64,000 nucleotides of DNA, taken from contig ONCG01000003.1 in the NCBI GenBank assembly GCA_900316285.1, forward strand, positions 124,001-188,000, given 5' to 3'. The notes beneath the pieces are model-generated. The model searched no databases. It was not told the origin of the DNA and worked only from the letters and a program-made list of their open reading frames with translations. Position numbers and translations under genes: made by a program. The DNA comes from an uncultured Prevotellaceae bacterium. Its GTDB lineage: Bacteria > Bacteroidota > Bacteroidia > Bacteroidales > Bacteroidaceae. Within the stretch, counting starts at the first letter, position 1. The number at the start of each line of letters is the position of its first letter. Positions 24,182 through 33,046 of the stretch are shown here, one piece after another.

Positions 24182-25279
24182 CTATTTGCCGTTAGCGCGC
24201 TGGAACCGGTAGCTCAGTCCCATGTTGAACACGCCTTCTACACCATAGCCCAACTCGACGAAGAAACGGAAGTGGCGACCACCAAAGTCGAAGCCAAGGG
24301 CCGTCAGTTGCGGGGCCAGTTTCCATTGCTTGCGGTTGAATACCACTTGGCGATGATGCTCATAGGATAGTTCGGGATAGAGTGACGCGTTGATGGTGTG
24401 TACCGACGACCAAGTATGGCTGCGCTGCACGCCGAGTGCCGCAGTGGAGTAGAACGACAACCCATTGTAGCGATACCAAGAATATTTCACGGCAGGCATG
24501 AAAAACGTAGACTTCGTGTGGACATGCGCATAAGGCGACAAGGCATACGCATCGGGTTCTTCAGGGTTGTAAGGTGTTTCCATATCGTCGTAAGCGGATG
24601 CCTTGCCAAAGATGGCGCCTAGAGCCAGTTGGGGATTCAGGTAATAGAAGTAGCGGATACTCCATGAGGCTCCGTCGACATAGATTCCACAACGGAAGGG
24701 ATGCTCCATACCCATATCGTAGAACTGACCGACCTGCTCGTCGTGGGTGCCTCTCCATACCGATGAACCCAGCCCGAACAACACGTCGACCTCATGACGA
24801 TAGAATCGTTTGCGGTCGAAAGGCTTCGCAGCTGCAGGCTTCAGTTTGAAGCGGGTGTAGTCGAGAGGAGGCATTGGAGCAGTCGTTGCGGCAGAATCTC
24901 CCTTAGGTCGACTCACAACGGTATAGCGTTCCTGCACCGGCTGATACAAGGCATCGGTGATGATATCGGCCAGCAATCCCATTCCTCCATTGAAAAAGTT
25001 TGCCGCCACCCACGGGTTGGTCTTGCGACCAGGGATGATGTCAGCATAGTCGTAGCTGGACGATGTAAGCGTGATGGGTTTGTTCAGATCGCGTCGCAGC
25101 AGGCTGATGGTAGCGGGTAGCGACAGGCTGTCGAGGGTGTCAGTGGGTGTGGTGACGGTGAGCGGTTCCTGAACGTCGCCGTCAAGGATGATAGTGGCTT
25201 GCGTGCCGGAAATAATCGTGGCACACGAGGTCAGCAACATTGCTGGCAGAGCTAACAAGGGTAGACTGAGTTTCTTCAT
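24182..25279 (-). CDS. Lipoprotein with N-terminal carrier-like region and C-terminal beta-barrel
   Basis: 365 residues. The signal MKKLSLPLLALPAMLLTSC is a lipobox. Residues about 20-100 (CATIISGTQATIILDG) resemble the start of small Bacteroidetes lipoproteins with a carboxypeptidase-like fold; residues about 160-365 alternate aromatic beta-strands (FRCGIYVDGASWSIRYFY, LGYGVEGVFNMGLSYRF), as in outer-membrane barrels of 8-10 strands. Probably in the outer membrane. It lies 58 bp upstream of the sigma gene's promoter on the same strand but need not be co-regulated. Function unknown. Confidence 0.65.
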   Translation of the reverse strand: MKKLSLPLLALPAMLLTSCATIISGTQATIILDGDVQEPLTVTTPTDTLDSLSLPATISLLRRDLNKPITLTSSSYDYADIIPGRKTNPWVAANFFNGGMGLLADIITDALYQPVQERYTVVSRPKGDSAATTAPMPPLDYTRFKLKPAAAKPFDRKRFYRHEVDVLFGLGSSVWRGTHDEQVGQFYDMGMEHPFRCGIYVDGASWSIRYFYYLNPQLALGAIFGKASAYDDMETPYNPEEPDAYALSPYAHVHTKSTFFMPAVKYSWYRYNGLSFYSTAALGVQRSHTWSSVHTINASLYPELSYEHHRQVVFNRKQWKLAPQLTALGFDFGGRHFRFFVELGYGVEGVFNMGLSYRFQRANGK

Positions 25280-25348
25280 CGTTTTCGTTTTATGAACTAC
25301 TCATTAAACGACGATGCCGGCAAAACCTTGCATGGCAATGAGAAAAAT

Positions 25349-25378
25349 GTAGGGGCAGACACGGGGGTCTGCCCCTAC
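25349..25378. repeat. Fused REP palindrome (12-bp arms)
   Basis: GTAGGGGCAGAC, six bases, GTCTGCCCCTAC: a perfect 30-bp palindrome in which both ends carry the GTAG head. It lies just past the yccF stop codon. Confidence 0.85.
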
Positions 25379-25387
25379 ACGATATAC

Positions 25388-25753
25388 CTACACAATCTCC
25401 CTTCCGAAGGGAGTCAGGGCGATATGGGCGAGCTTGAAGTGCTGTTTGCCGAAGGGGATGCCAATAATGGTGATATAGAACAGGCATCCGAAGAACACGT
25501 GCGTGAGCCAAATCCAAATACCGCCGACGAAGAACCAGAGAATGTTCATTGCGGTGTTCAGACAGCCGCTGGTGGGCTTCTTCTTCACCTGCGAGCCAAA
25601 GGGCCACAAAGCCAAGAGTCCGAGCTTCAGCGATTGCAGACCGAAGGGGATTCCGATGATGGTGATCATCATTGCCACGCTGGCCACGAGATACTCAATG
25701 GCGATTTCAATGCCGCCAAACACAAGCCAAATAATATTGCCTAATACTTTCAT
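25388..25753 (-). CDS. yccF: YccF-domain inner-membrane protein
   Basis: 121 residues from ATG 25753; a TTG three codons upstream opens the frame but is unlikely. The two YccF repeats are plain: MKVLGNIIWLVFGGIEIAIE with TIIGIPFGLQSLKLGLLALW, and NILWFFVGGIWIWLTHVFFG with TIIGIPFGKQHFKLAHIALT. Each half holds membrane helices ending in GIPFG. The family is widespread and has no firm function. Upstream 92 bp hold nothing recognisable. Confidence 0.9.
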   Translation of the reverse strand: MKVLGNIIWLVFGGIEIAIEYLVASVAMMITIIGIPFGLQSLKLGLLALWPFGSQVKKKPTSGCLNTAMNILWFFVGGIWIWLTHVFFGCLFYITIIGIPFGKQHFKLAHIALTPFGREIV

Positions 25754-25845
25754 GTCATTCAAAAGTTTTGGTTGTCTTTACTGTTAGACTGAATAACAGC
25801 AGAAAAAGTTGCAGGGGCAGTAGGGTTATATCGAAATCGCTTTGA

Positions 25846-27147
25846 TTACCTGCTAAATCTATCAAAGCGACCTTCTTGTTCAAGTTTCATGACGATGGCA
25901 TTCTCTTCCGCAGTGCGCTTCACAATTTCATGCTTTTTCCAAAACAACGAATCGTAGCCTACGGCGTCAATGCTGCGGCTAAGATTGGCCTGGTCGGATA
26001 GTTCAACCTTCGGCAGAGATTCCATCTCGCCAACATTGAAAAGCATCGACCAATAGCTGACATTGCGATCTTCGTGCTTGGCCTTCATGGTAGCCGTCAG
26101 AGAATGTACTTCAGTAAAACCGTTCTTCTGAGTGTAGACAATGGTAAAACTGAAGTCGCGATGCTCCAATGAAGCTTTGCCAGAACGACTACGCACTTTG
26201 ACCAATACGTTTTCCACCTGTCCTACAAAACCTTGTACTTTCAATGTCTTGGCATCTACATAGAGTTTTCCTACAACGATAGGTTTGGCATAAGAGTTAT
26301 CCGTACCCCCAAGTATCGTCATAAGACTAGAAAACGATGGAGCACCTTCCAGGCGATTATGCTCTTCATAGCCCGCCTTACTGCTGAAATTGAAAATAAG
26401 GATCTCCCCTGTCTCCTTGGTTCCTTGCCAGTCTAAATCGATTTGATAGTTGGTATTATAGTATCGCCTCGATGGTTTGTCGACAAGTGGTGTGATGAGA
26501 TCTTTCCAATAAGTGGTTTCATAGACATGAGGTCCAATCTGTGACGACAGGAAGAAATTAGGGAATGTGTAGAAGGGATGCAGCACATTGATGTCCTCAA
26601 GCTTTCCATAGCGACCCGTAAGCAGTTTGAAATTGTGGGCATTGCCGCAACAGCCTGCCGAGAAGAAAGCCTCAACAACCTCATTGTTGATTTGGTCGTT
26701 GGTGGTCAGCTGCCGGTAGAAATAGTTGGAGTTGTGCCAAAAGTATTGATGCTGCTCTTCAATAAACTGGTTAGATATTTTATGAAGCAAGCTATAGACA
26801 TTGAACTTACGTGGCTTAACCACCACCTCGCTCAGCTCTATGTCTATAGGCTGAAGGGCAATGGTGCCATTGGCATTTGCGGCCTTGATGTTTAGGGTTT
26901 GATAGCCGATATAAGAAAAACGCAGTATATCGGAAGGATTAGCCTCAACCGCAAAGTTGCCGTCGCGATTCGACAATGTACCATTACCATTGGAATTATA
27001 AATGCTGGCCATAGGCAGAGACTCATGGGTTTTGCCATCGATAACACGCCCGGTGAATGTCTCCTTTTGTGCATAGATGCTATTGCTTATCAGTATCACC
27101 ATTGACAGCATCAGCATCCTAATCATTGACCTCCGTTTCCCATTCAT
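25846..27147 (-). CDS. Exported carboxypeptidase-regulatory-like domain protein
   Basis: 433 residues. A signal peptide (MIRMLMLSMVILISNSIYA) leads to a carboxypeptidase D regulatory-like domain at about 27-110 (FTGRVIDGKTHESLPMASIY, RFSYIGYQTL, LSEVVVKP), as found at the head of TonB-dependent receptors. The remaining 320 residues have no plug or barrel and form a beta-rich domain common in Bacteroidetes outer-membrane-associated proteins. The gene is less GC-rich than its neighbours. It starts six bases after the ABC-F stop, so the two are probably co-transcribed. Function unknown. Confidence 0.75.
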   Translation of the reverse strand: MNGKRRSMIRMLMLSMVILISNSIYAQKETFTGRVIDGKTHESLPMASIYNSNGNGTLSNRDGNFAVEANPSDILRFSYIGYQTLNIKAANANGTIALQPIDIELSEVVVKPRKFNVYSLLHKISNQFIEEQHQYFWHNSNYFYRQLTTNDQINNEVVEAFFSAGCCGNAHNFKLLTGRYGKLEDINVLHPFYTFPNFFLSSQIGPHVYETTYWKDLITPLVDKPSRRYYNTNYQIDLDWQGTKETGEILIFNFSSKAGYEEHNRLEGAPSFSSLMTILGGTDNSYAKPIVVGKLYVDAKTLKVQGFVGQVENVLVKVRSRSGKASLEHRDFSFTIVYTQKNGFTEVHSLTATMKAKHEDRNVSYWSMLFNVGEMESLPKVELSDQANLSRSIDAVGYDSLFWKKHEIVKRTAEENAIVMKLEQEGRFDRFSR

Positions 27148-27153
27148 ATTGTT

Positions 27154-29121
27154 TCAACTTTTAATTAACTGTTCTAGTTCTTCCGAGAGTTGCATCCAGC
27201 GGTCGTTCTCCTCATCGAGTTGGCGCATGGTTTGGGCATATTCCTCGATGAGCTTCATATCGGTGGCGTGCTCGGGCTTTGAGAGGAGGACATCCATCTC
27301 CTTGATGCGGGCTTCCATCTGGGCAATCTTTTCCTCGCAGGCTTTCACCGCCTTCTCAGCCCGCTTCACCTTCTTCTGCTGTTCCTTGCGCTCAGCATAG
27401 AGAGCCCCACCGCGCCCCTCTCCATTAAGGGAGGGAGACTGATTGGATGCAGAATCCGCCGATGGCTGTTGGCTGCTCATAGCAAGACGTTCGTCGATAG
27501 TCATGTCGGCACCGCCCTTGGGATGGCTTTGCAGCCAGTCGTAGATTCCGCCGAGGTGCTCGCGAACACGGCCTCCACCGAACTCATAGACTTTCGTGAC
27601 AAGTCCGTCGAGGAACTCGCGGTCGTGGGAGACGATGATCGCCGTGCCGTCGAAGGCGCGGATGGCCTCCTTCAGCACGTCCTTCGACTGCATGTCGAGA
27701 TGGTTCGTGGGCTCGTCGAGAATCAATAGGTTGACGGGTTCCAGCAGCAGACGAATCATTGCCAAGCGGCTACGCTCGCCGCCCGAGAGTACTTTCACCT
27801 TCTTCTCCGACTCCTCACCGCCAAACATGAAGGCGCCGAGAATGTCGTTGATGCGCAGGCGGACCTCGCCACGTGCCACATAGTCGATGGTTTGAAAGAC
27901 GGTCAGCGACTCGTCAAGCAGCTGTGCTTGGTTCTGGGCGAAATAACCTATCTGCACGTTGTGCCCAATGGTGAGCTTTCCATCGAAGGGAATCTCACCC
28001 ATGATGCATTTCACCAACGTGGTTTTTCCCTCGCCGTTCTTTCCCACGAAGGCCACTTTCTCACCACGCTTCAGAATGAAATTGACGTCGGAGAACACCT
28101 GATGCTCACCATAGGCTTTGCCAACATCCTCGCAGATAATCGGGTAGTCGCCTGAACGGAGACACGGCGGGAACTTCAGATGCAGCGAGGAGTTATCGAC
28201 TTCGTCAATTTCTATCGGCACCATCTTCTCCAATTGCTTGATTTTCTGTTGCACCTGCACGGCCTTCGTGGCCTGATAGCGGAAGCGCTCTATGAACGCC
28301 CGCATGTCCTGCATCTCCTTCTGCTGGTTCTCATAGGCGCGCAGCTGCTGCTCGCGGCGCTCTTTTCTGAGTACGACATACTCGTTGTATTTCACCTTAT
28401 AGTCGATGATCTGACCGCATGAGATTTCCAGCGTGCGATTGGTCACATTATTTATAAAGGCACGGTCGTGACTCACCAACACCACCGCCGATGCACTCTG
28501 CGCAAGGAATTGCTCCAGCCACTGGATGCTCTCAATGTCGAGGTGGTTCGTGGGCTCGTCGAGCAACAACACGTCGGGACGGCGAAGCAGAATCTTCGCC
28601 AGCTCAATGCGCATGCGCCAGCCACCGGAGAACTCGCTGGTAGGACGATCGAAGTCGGTGCGCAAGAAACCAAGACCCATCAGCGTGCGTTCTATCTCTG
28701 CCTCATAGCCTTCGCCGCCGAGCATCAGGTATCGTTCGTGCTCCTGTGTGAATCGCTCAACGAGTCGCATATAGTCATCGCTCTCGTAGTCGGTGCGTTC
28801 GCCAAGTTCGCGCTCCATACGGTCAATGCGCTCTTTCATGCGTGTGGTGTCGCTGAAGGCCTTGCGCGCTTCCTCCTTCACGGTGGTATCATCGGCCAGC
28901 TTCATCACCTGCGGCAGATAGCCAATGGTAGTGTCGTTCGGAATGCTCACCACGCCACTCGTCGCCTGCTGCTGACCACACAGAATCTTCAGCAGCGTCG
29001 ACTTGCCAGCTCCGTTCTTGCCCACAAGAGCAATACGGTCGCGGTCGTTCACCACGAAGCTTGCCTCGCTGAACAACGGCTTCACCCCAAACTCCACCTT
29101 TAAGTTCTCAACTGATATCAT
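27154..29121 (-). CDS. ABC-F ATPase (translation factor family) with an in-frame repeat insert
   Basis: 655 residues, cytoplasmic, two ABC domains and no membrane part. Domain 1 has GKNGAGKST and SGGWRMRIELAKILLRRPDV with LLLDEPTNHLD; domain 2 has GKNGEGKTT, LSGGERSRLA and LILDEPTNHLD. The Arg/Lys-rich linker between them and the C-terminal coiled coil (about 590-655) are those of ABC-F proteins such as Uup and EttA, which act on the ribosome. Before the coil lies a stretch with SPSLNGEGRGGALYAE that reads as a translated C/G-rich dispersed repeat. Not a resistance-specific type as far as can be judged. Confidence 0.93.
   Translation of the reverse strand: MISVENLKVEFGVKPLFSEASFVVNDRDRIALVGKNGAGKSTLLKILCGQQQATSGVVSIPNDTTIGYLPQVMKLADDTTVKEEARKAFSDTTRMKERIDRMERELGERTDYESDDYMRLVERFTQEHERYLMLGGEGYEAEIERTLMGLGFLRTDFDRPTSEFSGGWRMRIELAKILLRRPDVLLLDEPTNHLDIESIQWLEQFLAQSASAVVLVSHDRAFINNVTNRTLEISCGQIIDYKVKYNEYVVLRKERREQQLRAYENQQKEMQDMRAFIERFRYQATKAVQVQQKIKQLEKMVPIEIDEVDNSSLHLKFPPCLRSGDYPIICEDVGKAYGEHQVFSDVNFILKRGEKVAFVGKNGEGKTTLVKCIMGEIPFDGKLTIGHNVQIGYFAQNQAQLLDESLTVFQTIDYVARGEVRLRINDILGAFMFGGEESEKKVKVLSGGERSRLAMIRLLLEPVNLLILDEPTNHLDMQSKDVLKEAIRAFDGTAIIVSHDREFLDGLVTKVYEFGGGRVREHLGGIYDWLQSHPKGGADMTIDERLAMSSQQPSADSASNQSPSLNGEGRGGALYAERKEQQKKVKRAEKAVKACEEKIAQMEARIKEMDVLLSKPEHATDMKLIEEYAQTMRQLDEENDRWMQLSEELEQLIKS
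27402..27441 (-). repeat. C/G-rich element in frame in the ABC-F gene
   Basis: AGCCCCACCGCGCCCCTCTC followed by a GGGAGGGAG arm is one half of the paired element seen at 7981-8127. It encodes SPSLNGEGRGG in the linker before the C-terminal coiled coil. Confidence 0.7.
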
Positions 29122-29143
29122 TGGATTTACGATTTAACGCCTG

Positions 29144-29151
29144 CAAAATTA
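29144..29151 (-). promoter_or_regulatory. Probable -7 box of the ABC-F gene (TAATTTTG)
   Basis: Lies 23 bp before the start codon on the minus strand. No clear TTTG box upstream. Confidence 0.5.
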
Positions 29152-29193
29152 CAAAAAAATCCCTATAATGGCTCCTGTTTCCAAAAGAATTCG

Positions 29194-29201
29194 TAACTTT
29201 G
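29194..29201 (+). promoter_or_regulatory. Probable -7 box of trmD (TAACTTTG)
   Basis: Fits TAnnTTTG, 24 bp before the trmD ATG. It diverges from the ABC-F promoter. Confidence 0.55.
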
Positions 29202-29225
29202 TAGGCAAAAAGAAACAAAAGATAA

Positions 29226-29903
29226 ATGAGAATAGATATTATCACTGTGTTGCCCGAGATGATTGAAGGATTCGTGCATGAAAGCATCCTGGCTCGGGCA
29301 GAGAAGAAAGGACTGGCAGAGATCAAGCTGCACAACCTGCGCGACTACACGCTCGACAAGTGGCGCCGTGTGGACGACTATCCCTATGGTGGCTTTGCCG
29401 GAATGGTGATGCAATGCGAGCCCATCGACCGCTGTATAACCGCACTGAAGGCTGAACGCGACTACGACGAGGTGATCTTCACCAGCCCCGACGGCGAGCA
29501 GTTCAACCAGCATGTGGCCAATGAGCTGTCGCTGCTGAACAACATTATTATATTATGTGGCCACTACAAGGGCATAGACCACCGCATCCGCGAGCATCTC
29601 ATCACACGTGAAATCTCTATCGGCGACTATGTGCTGACAGGTGGTGAGCTGGCGGCAGCCATCATGGCAGATGCGATTGTGCGCGTGGTGCCAGGCGTCA
29701 TTGGCGACGAGCAGAGTGCCCTGAGCGACTGCTTCCAGGACGACATGCTGTCGGCCCCCATCTACACACGCCCTGCCGACTACAAAGGTTGGAAGGTGCC
29801 GGAGATTCTGCTTTCAGGCAACGAGGCGAAAATCAAGCAATGGGAGTTTGAGCAGGCAATGGAACGCACCAAGCGTCTGCGCCCCGACCTACTGAAGAAA
29901 TAA
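29226..29903 (+). CDS. trmD: tRNA (guanine-37-N1)-methyltransferase
   Basis: 225 residues, normal length. Methylates G37 beside the anticodon using S-adenosylmethionine, which prevents frameshifting. Motifs of the SPOUT trefoil knot are present: [39 protein letters not shown] and [15 protein letters not shown]. It is followed after 39 bp by a DUF805 gene in the same direction. Not linked here to rimM or rplS, unlike in many other bacteria. Confidence 0.97.
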   Translation: MRIDIITVLPEMIEGFVHESILARAEKKGLAEIKLHNLRDYTLDKWRRVDDYPYGGFAGMVMQCEPIDRCITALKAERDYDEVIFTSPDGEQFNQHVANELSLLNNIIILCGHYKGIDHRIREHLITREISIGDYVLTGGELAAAIMADAIVRVVPGVIGDEQSALSDCFQDDMLSAPIYTRPADYKGWKVPEILLSGNEAKIKQWEFEQAMERTKRLRPDLLKK

Positions 29904-29942
29904 CTTGAAACAAACGATATTTAACAAATAAAACAAGGAGTA

Positions 29943-30470
29943 ATGAAAAGAATGATTGCAAAACCCCAACTGGGATTCAGCGAAGCCGTGAAGCTCGCCT
30001 TTGGCAAGATTACACAGATGAGCGGGCGCTCACGCCGCTCGGAGTTCTGGTGGTTCATGCTGGTCTACGTCATCGGCTATTGGGTGCTTAGCACCATCGC
30101 AGCATTTGTGCTGCCAGTCGTAGAAGCGCAGATTGCAGCAGGTCTGATCATGCTTGTCGCCCTGCCTGCCACTGCTCGCCGACTTCACGACACAGGACAT
30201 GGCTCATGGTGGGTCATCGCCAGCTGGGCGTTGAACATAGGGTTGAGCATCTATATGATTACCAGCGGTTTTCTCGAGGAAATACAGAGTATCAACGCCG
30301 ATCCTTTCAAGGCCATCGGGAATATGAACCTGCCTTTGTTCGGCATAGCATCTCTGGCATTGGCCGTCACCTCGTTTGCCACATTCATCTTCTGCCTGCT
30401 CGATAGCGACCCATTGGCCAACAAATATGGTGAGTCGCCAAAATACGAGATTGTAGAAGAGGATGACTAA
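29943..30470 (+). CDS. DUF805 membrane protein
   Basis: 175 residues. The family signature is SGRSRRSEFWWFMLVYVIGY (near 28-47), followed by four predicted helices (about 38-60, 62-80, 92-112, 132-155) and ARRLHDTGHGSWW between helices. Such proteins are common and unassigned. Its stop codon overlaps by four bases the stop of the converging patatin gene. Confidence 0.9.
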   Translation: MKRMIAKPQLGFSEAVKLAFGKITQMSGRSRRSEFWWFMLVYVIGYWVLSTIAAFVLPVVEAQIAAGLIMLVALPATARRLHDTGHGSWWVIASWALNIGLSIYMITSGFLEEIQSINADPFKAIGNMNLPLFGIASLALAVTSFATFIFCLLDSDPLANKYGESPKYEIVEEDD

Positions 30471-31306
30471 AGAGCTAAAAACCGTTCGCCCATTTGGAAT
30501 CCTTCCTCATAGAGACGTTCAAGCTTTTGGACGTCTTTTTCTATGCGGTCAACTTCCAATGGCCGTTCGGGACGTATACACACGATTTTTCCCTCACGCT
30601 CCAACTGCTCAACAAGTTCCAACTGACGGTTATACGACTCCAGACGATGACTCAACATCACGCGCAGTCGAGGATAGTCGCGGTAGAAGAAGTGTGGGAT
30701 TTTGCGGTCACGGCCCGTCTTGCGATATCCCTTGTTGCGAGTCAGGATGACTACATTTCGCTCATAGCCCTGACTGATGGCACGTTCCACTGGAATGGAG
30801 TCGACGATGCCACCGTCGAGCATAGGCTTGCCGTCGACCATCACTATTTTGCTGACATAGGGCAGAGAGCTCGATGCCTGCACGATGTCGAGTGCGCGTT
30901 GTGGGTCGTGGCGTTCCGAAAGATACTCAGCCTGACCCGTGCGACAGTTGGTAACAACCATCTCATAAATGGTAGGGCTGTGGAAGAACGTGTCGAAGTC
31001 GAAGGGGAACAACTCGTTGGGCAATCGGTCGTAGAGCAAGTCGGGGTCGAAGATGCAACCTTTCGTCAGCAGGTTACGCAGACTGATGTAATCGTACTTC
31101 TCCATCATATCGATGTTTGAATAGCGAGCACGACCGGGCTGGCGGCTGACGTAGCTCATGCCATTGCAGGCTCCTGCCGACACGGCAACGATGTATGGGA
31201 ACTCCACGCCATGTTTCATGAATGCATCGAGCACACCACTTGTGAAGACGCCGCGCATGCCGCCGCCTTCAAGTACCAAACCCGTCTTGTCATCAATTTT
31301 CATCAT
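30467..31306 (-). CDS. Patatin-like phospholipase (YjjU/RssA type)
   Basis: 279 residues from ATG 31306. The frame stays open for 66 codons upstream, but a promoter box (31334-31341) lies between, so this start is preferred. The oxyanion loop GGGMRG (in LVLEGGGMRGVF), the nucleophile GxSxG variant VSAGACNG and the catalytic Asp in LDGGIVDSIP form a patatin Ser-Asp dyad. The GASAG-type Ser is within AVSAGA. Hydrolyses acyl esters of lipids, probably in the cytoplasm as no signal peptide is seen. Overlaps the DUF805 gene tail to tail. Confidence 0.92.
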   Translation of the reverse strand: MMKIDDKTGLVLEGGGMRGVFTSGVLDAFMKHGVEFPYIVAVSAGACNGMSYVSRQPGRARYSNIDMMEKYDYISLRNLLTKGCIFDPDLLYDRLPNELFPFDFDTFFHSPTIYEMVVTNCRTGQAEYLSERHDPQRALDIVQASSSLPYVSKIVMVDGKPMLDGGIVDSIPVERAISQGYERNVVILTRNKGYRKTGRDRKIPHFFYRDYPRLRVMLSHRLESYNRQLELVEQLEREGKIVCIRPERPLEVDRIEKDVQKLERLYEEGFQMGERFLAL

Positions 31307-31598
31307 CCTGCAAAAAAGGGACTTTATCCGTTGCAAAGTTAGTTCAAATTGCGAGAAACGCAAAATAAATCCATTCTTTTTTAACATGCGGCTCTGCCCA
31401 TATTCCTTTTTCGGGCAATGATGAGGAAAAAACGAGCAAACACCCCACTCCACCCGTTGCAACACAGAAACCATTGGAATGACACCGCAACAATCTTGCA
31501 ACAAAACCGAATATCTTTATATTCTTTAACGTCTGATTTTATTTTATGTTCAAGAAAATTACTACCTTTGTACCCTGATAGAATAAAAACACGACAAT
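31307..31598. other. Divergent promoter region, patatin and pepP
   Basis: 292 bp with a minus-strand TAACTTTG (31334-31341) for the patatin gene and a plus-strand TACCTTTG (31563-31570) for pepP. Nothing else recognised. Confidence 0.6.
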
Positions 31599-32999
31599 AT
31601 GTTCAGCAAGGAAACCTATTTGCAGCGCCGTAACGAGCTGAAACGGCTTGTGGGCGAGGGTGTCATCGTATTGTTTGGCAATAACGAGTCGCCCAATAAC
31701 TATCCCAATAATGCCTATTATCCGTTCCGCCAAGACTCGTCGTTCCTCTATTACTTCGGTCAGCAGCGCGACGGACTGGTAGGCGTCATCGACATCGACA
31801 ACGACCGCGAATGCCTCATCGGCGATGACATCGACATCGAAGACATCGTCTGGTATGGTTCTGTAGAGAGCGTGGCCGACATGGCAGCGCAAGTGGGTGT
31901 TGCCCACTCGGCACCCATGGCCCAGCTGAAGACCATCTGCGACGAGGCCCGTGCCAAAGGCCGCACCATTCACTTCCTGCCGCCTTACCGCCACGACATC
32001 AAGATTCAAATCATGGACCTGCTGGGCCTCCACCCATCAGAACAGAAGAAGGCAGCATCGATGAAGCTGATCATGGCAGTAGTAAAGATGCGCTCGGCCA
32101 AGACGCAGGAAGAGATTGAAGAGCTGGAGCGTGCTGCCGAAATCGGTTACCAGATGCATACCACCGCTATGCGTCTCATCCGACCGGGCGTCACGGAGAA
32201 ATTCATTGCCGGACAGGTAGATGGTATTGCCCATAGCTACGGTGCTCAGGTGAGCTTCGCCACGATCTTCTCGCAGCATGGCGAGATTATGCATGGTGCT
32301 CCCTCGCTGCGCCCGCTCGAGGCCGGACGCCTCGCCTTGTGCGACTGCGGTGCCGAGACCATTAACAACTATTGCTCCGACAACACGCGAACAATGCCTG
32401 TTAGCGGCAAGTACACACAGCGACAGCTCGACATCTATTCGATTGTAGAGGACTGCCACGACTTGGTTTTGAACGTTGCAAAGCCCGGCGTGAAATATAT
32501 GGACTGCCACTTCGCCGTTTGCCGCCTGATGACCGACCGCCTGAAAGAGCTCGGCCTGATGAAAGGCGACACCGAAGAGGCTGTGCGCGCCGGTGCACAT
32601 GCCATGTTCCTGCCTCACGGTCTGGGTCACATGATGGGTATGGACGTACACGACATGGAGAACCTCGACCAGATCAATGTGGGCTTCGACGCTGAGACAC
32701 GCCCCATCCTCGACCAGTTCGGCACGAATTGCCTGCGCATGGGTCGCCGTCTGGAAGAAGGATTTGTCGTCACCGACGAGCCGGGCATCTACTTCATCCC
32801 TGCACTCATCGACGACTGGCGCAAGAGCGGACACTGCAAGGAGTTCCTCTGCTTCGACGAGATAGAGAAATACAAGGACTTCGGCGGAATCCGCATCGAG
32901 GACGATATCCTGATCACGAAGGACGGCTGCCGCTTCCTTGGCAAGAAGCGCATCCCCTATCACCCGAAAGATGTAGAGGAGTTCATGGCAAAGAATTAA
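31599..32999 (+). CDS. pepP: Xaa-Pro aminopeptidase, M24B family
   Basis: 466 residues. Removes N-terminal residues that precede proline. An N-terminal AMP_N domain (about 5-130) is followed by the pita-bread metallopeptidase fold. Metal ligands appear in order: two Asp in CDCGAETINNYCSDNTRT, His in LPHGLGHMMGMDVHD, Glu in VTDEPGIYF and Glu in GGIRIEDDI. No signal peptide. The cysteine aminopeptidase gene follows after 47 bp, so the two probably form a peptide-degradation operon. Confidence 0.95.
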   Translation: MFSKETYLQRRNELKRLVGEGVIVLFGNNESPNNYPNNAYYPFRQDSSFLYYFGQQRDGLVGVIDIDNDRECLIGDDIDIEDIVWYGSVESVADMAAQVGVAHSAPMAQLKTICDEARAKGRTIHFLPPYRHDIKIQIMDLLGLHPSEQKKAASMKLIMAVVKMRSAKTQEEIEELERAAEIGYQMHTTAMRLIRPGVTEKFIAGQVDGIAHSYGAQVSFATIFSQHGEIMHGAPSLRPLEAGRLALCDCGAETINNYCSDNTRTMPVSGKYTQRQLDIYSIVEDCHDLVLNVAKPGVKYMDCHFAVCRLMTDRLKELGLMKGDTEEAVRAGAHAMFLPHGLGHMMGMDVHDMENLDQINVGFDAETRPILDQFGTNCLRMGRRLEEGFVVTDEPGIYFIPALIDDWRKSGHCKEFLCFDEIEKYKDFGGIRIEDDILITKDGCRFLGKKRIPYHPKDVEEFMAKN

Positions 33000-33046
33000 A
33001 ATTGAACAAACATTATTATATAAACAAAACACCAAAACGAAACTGT

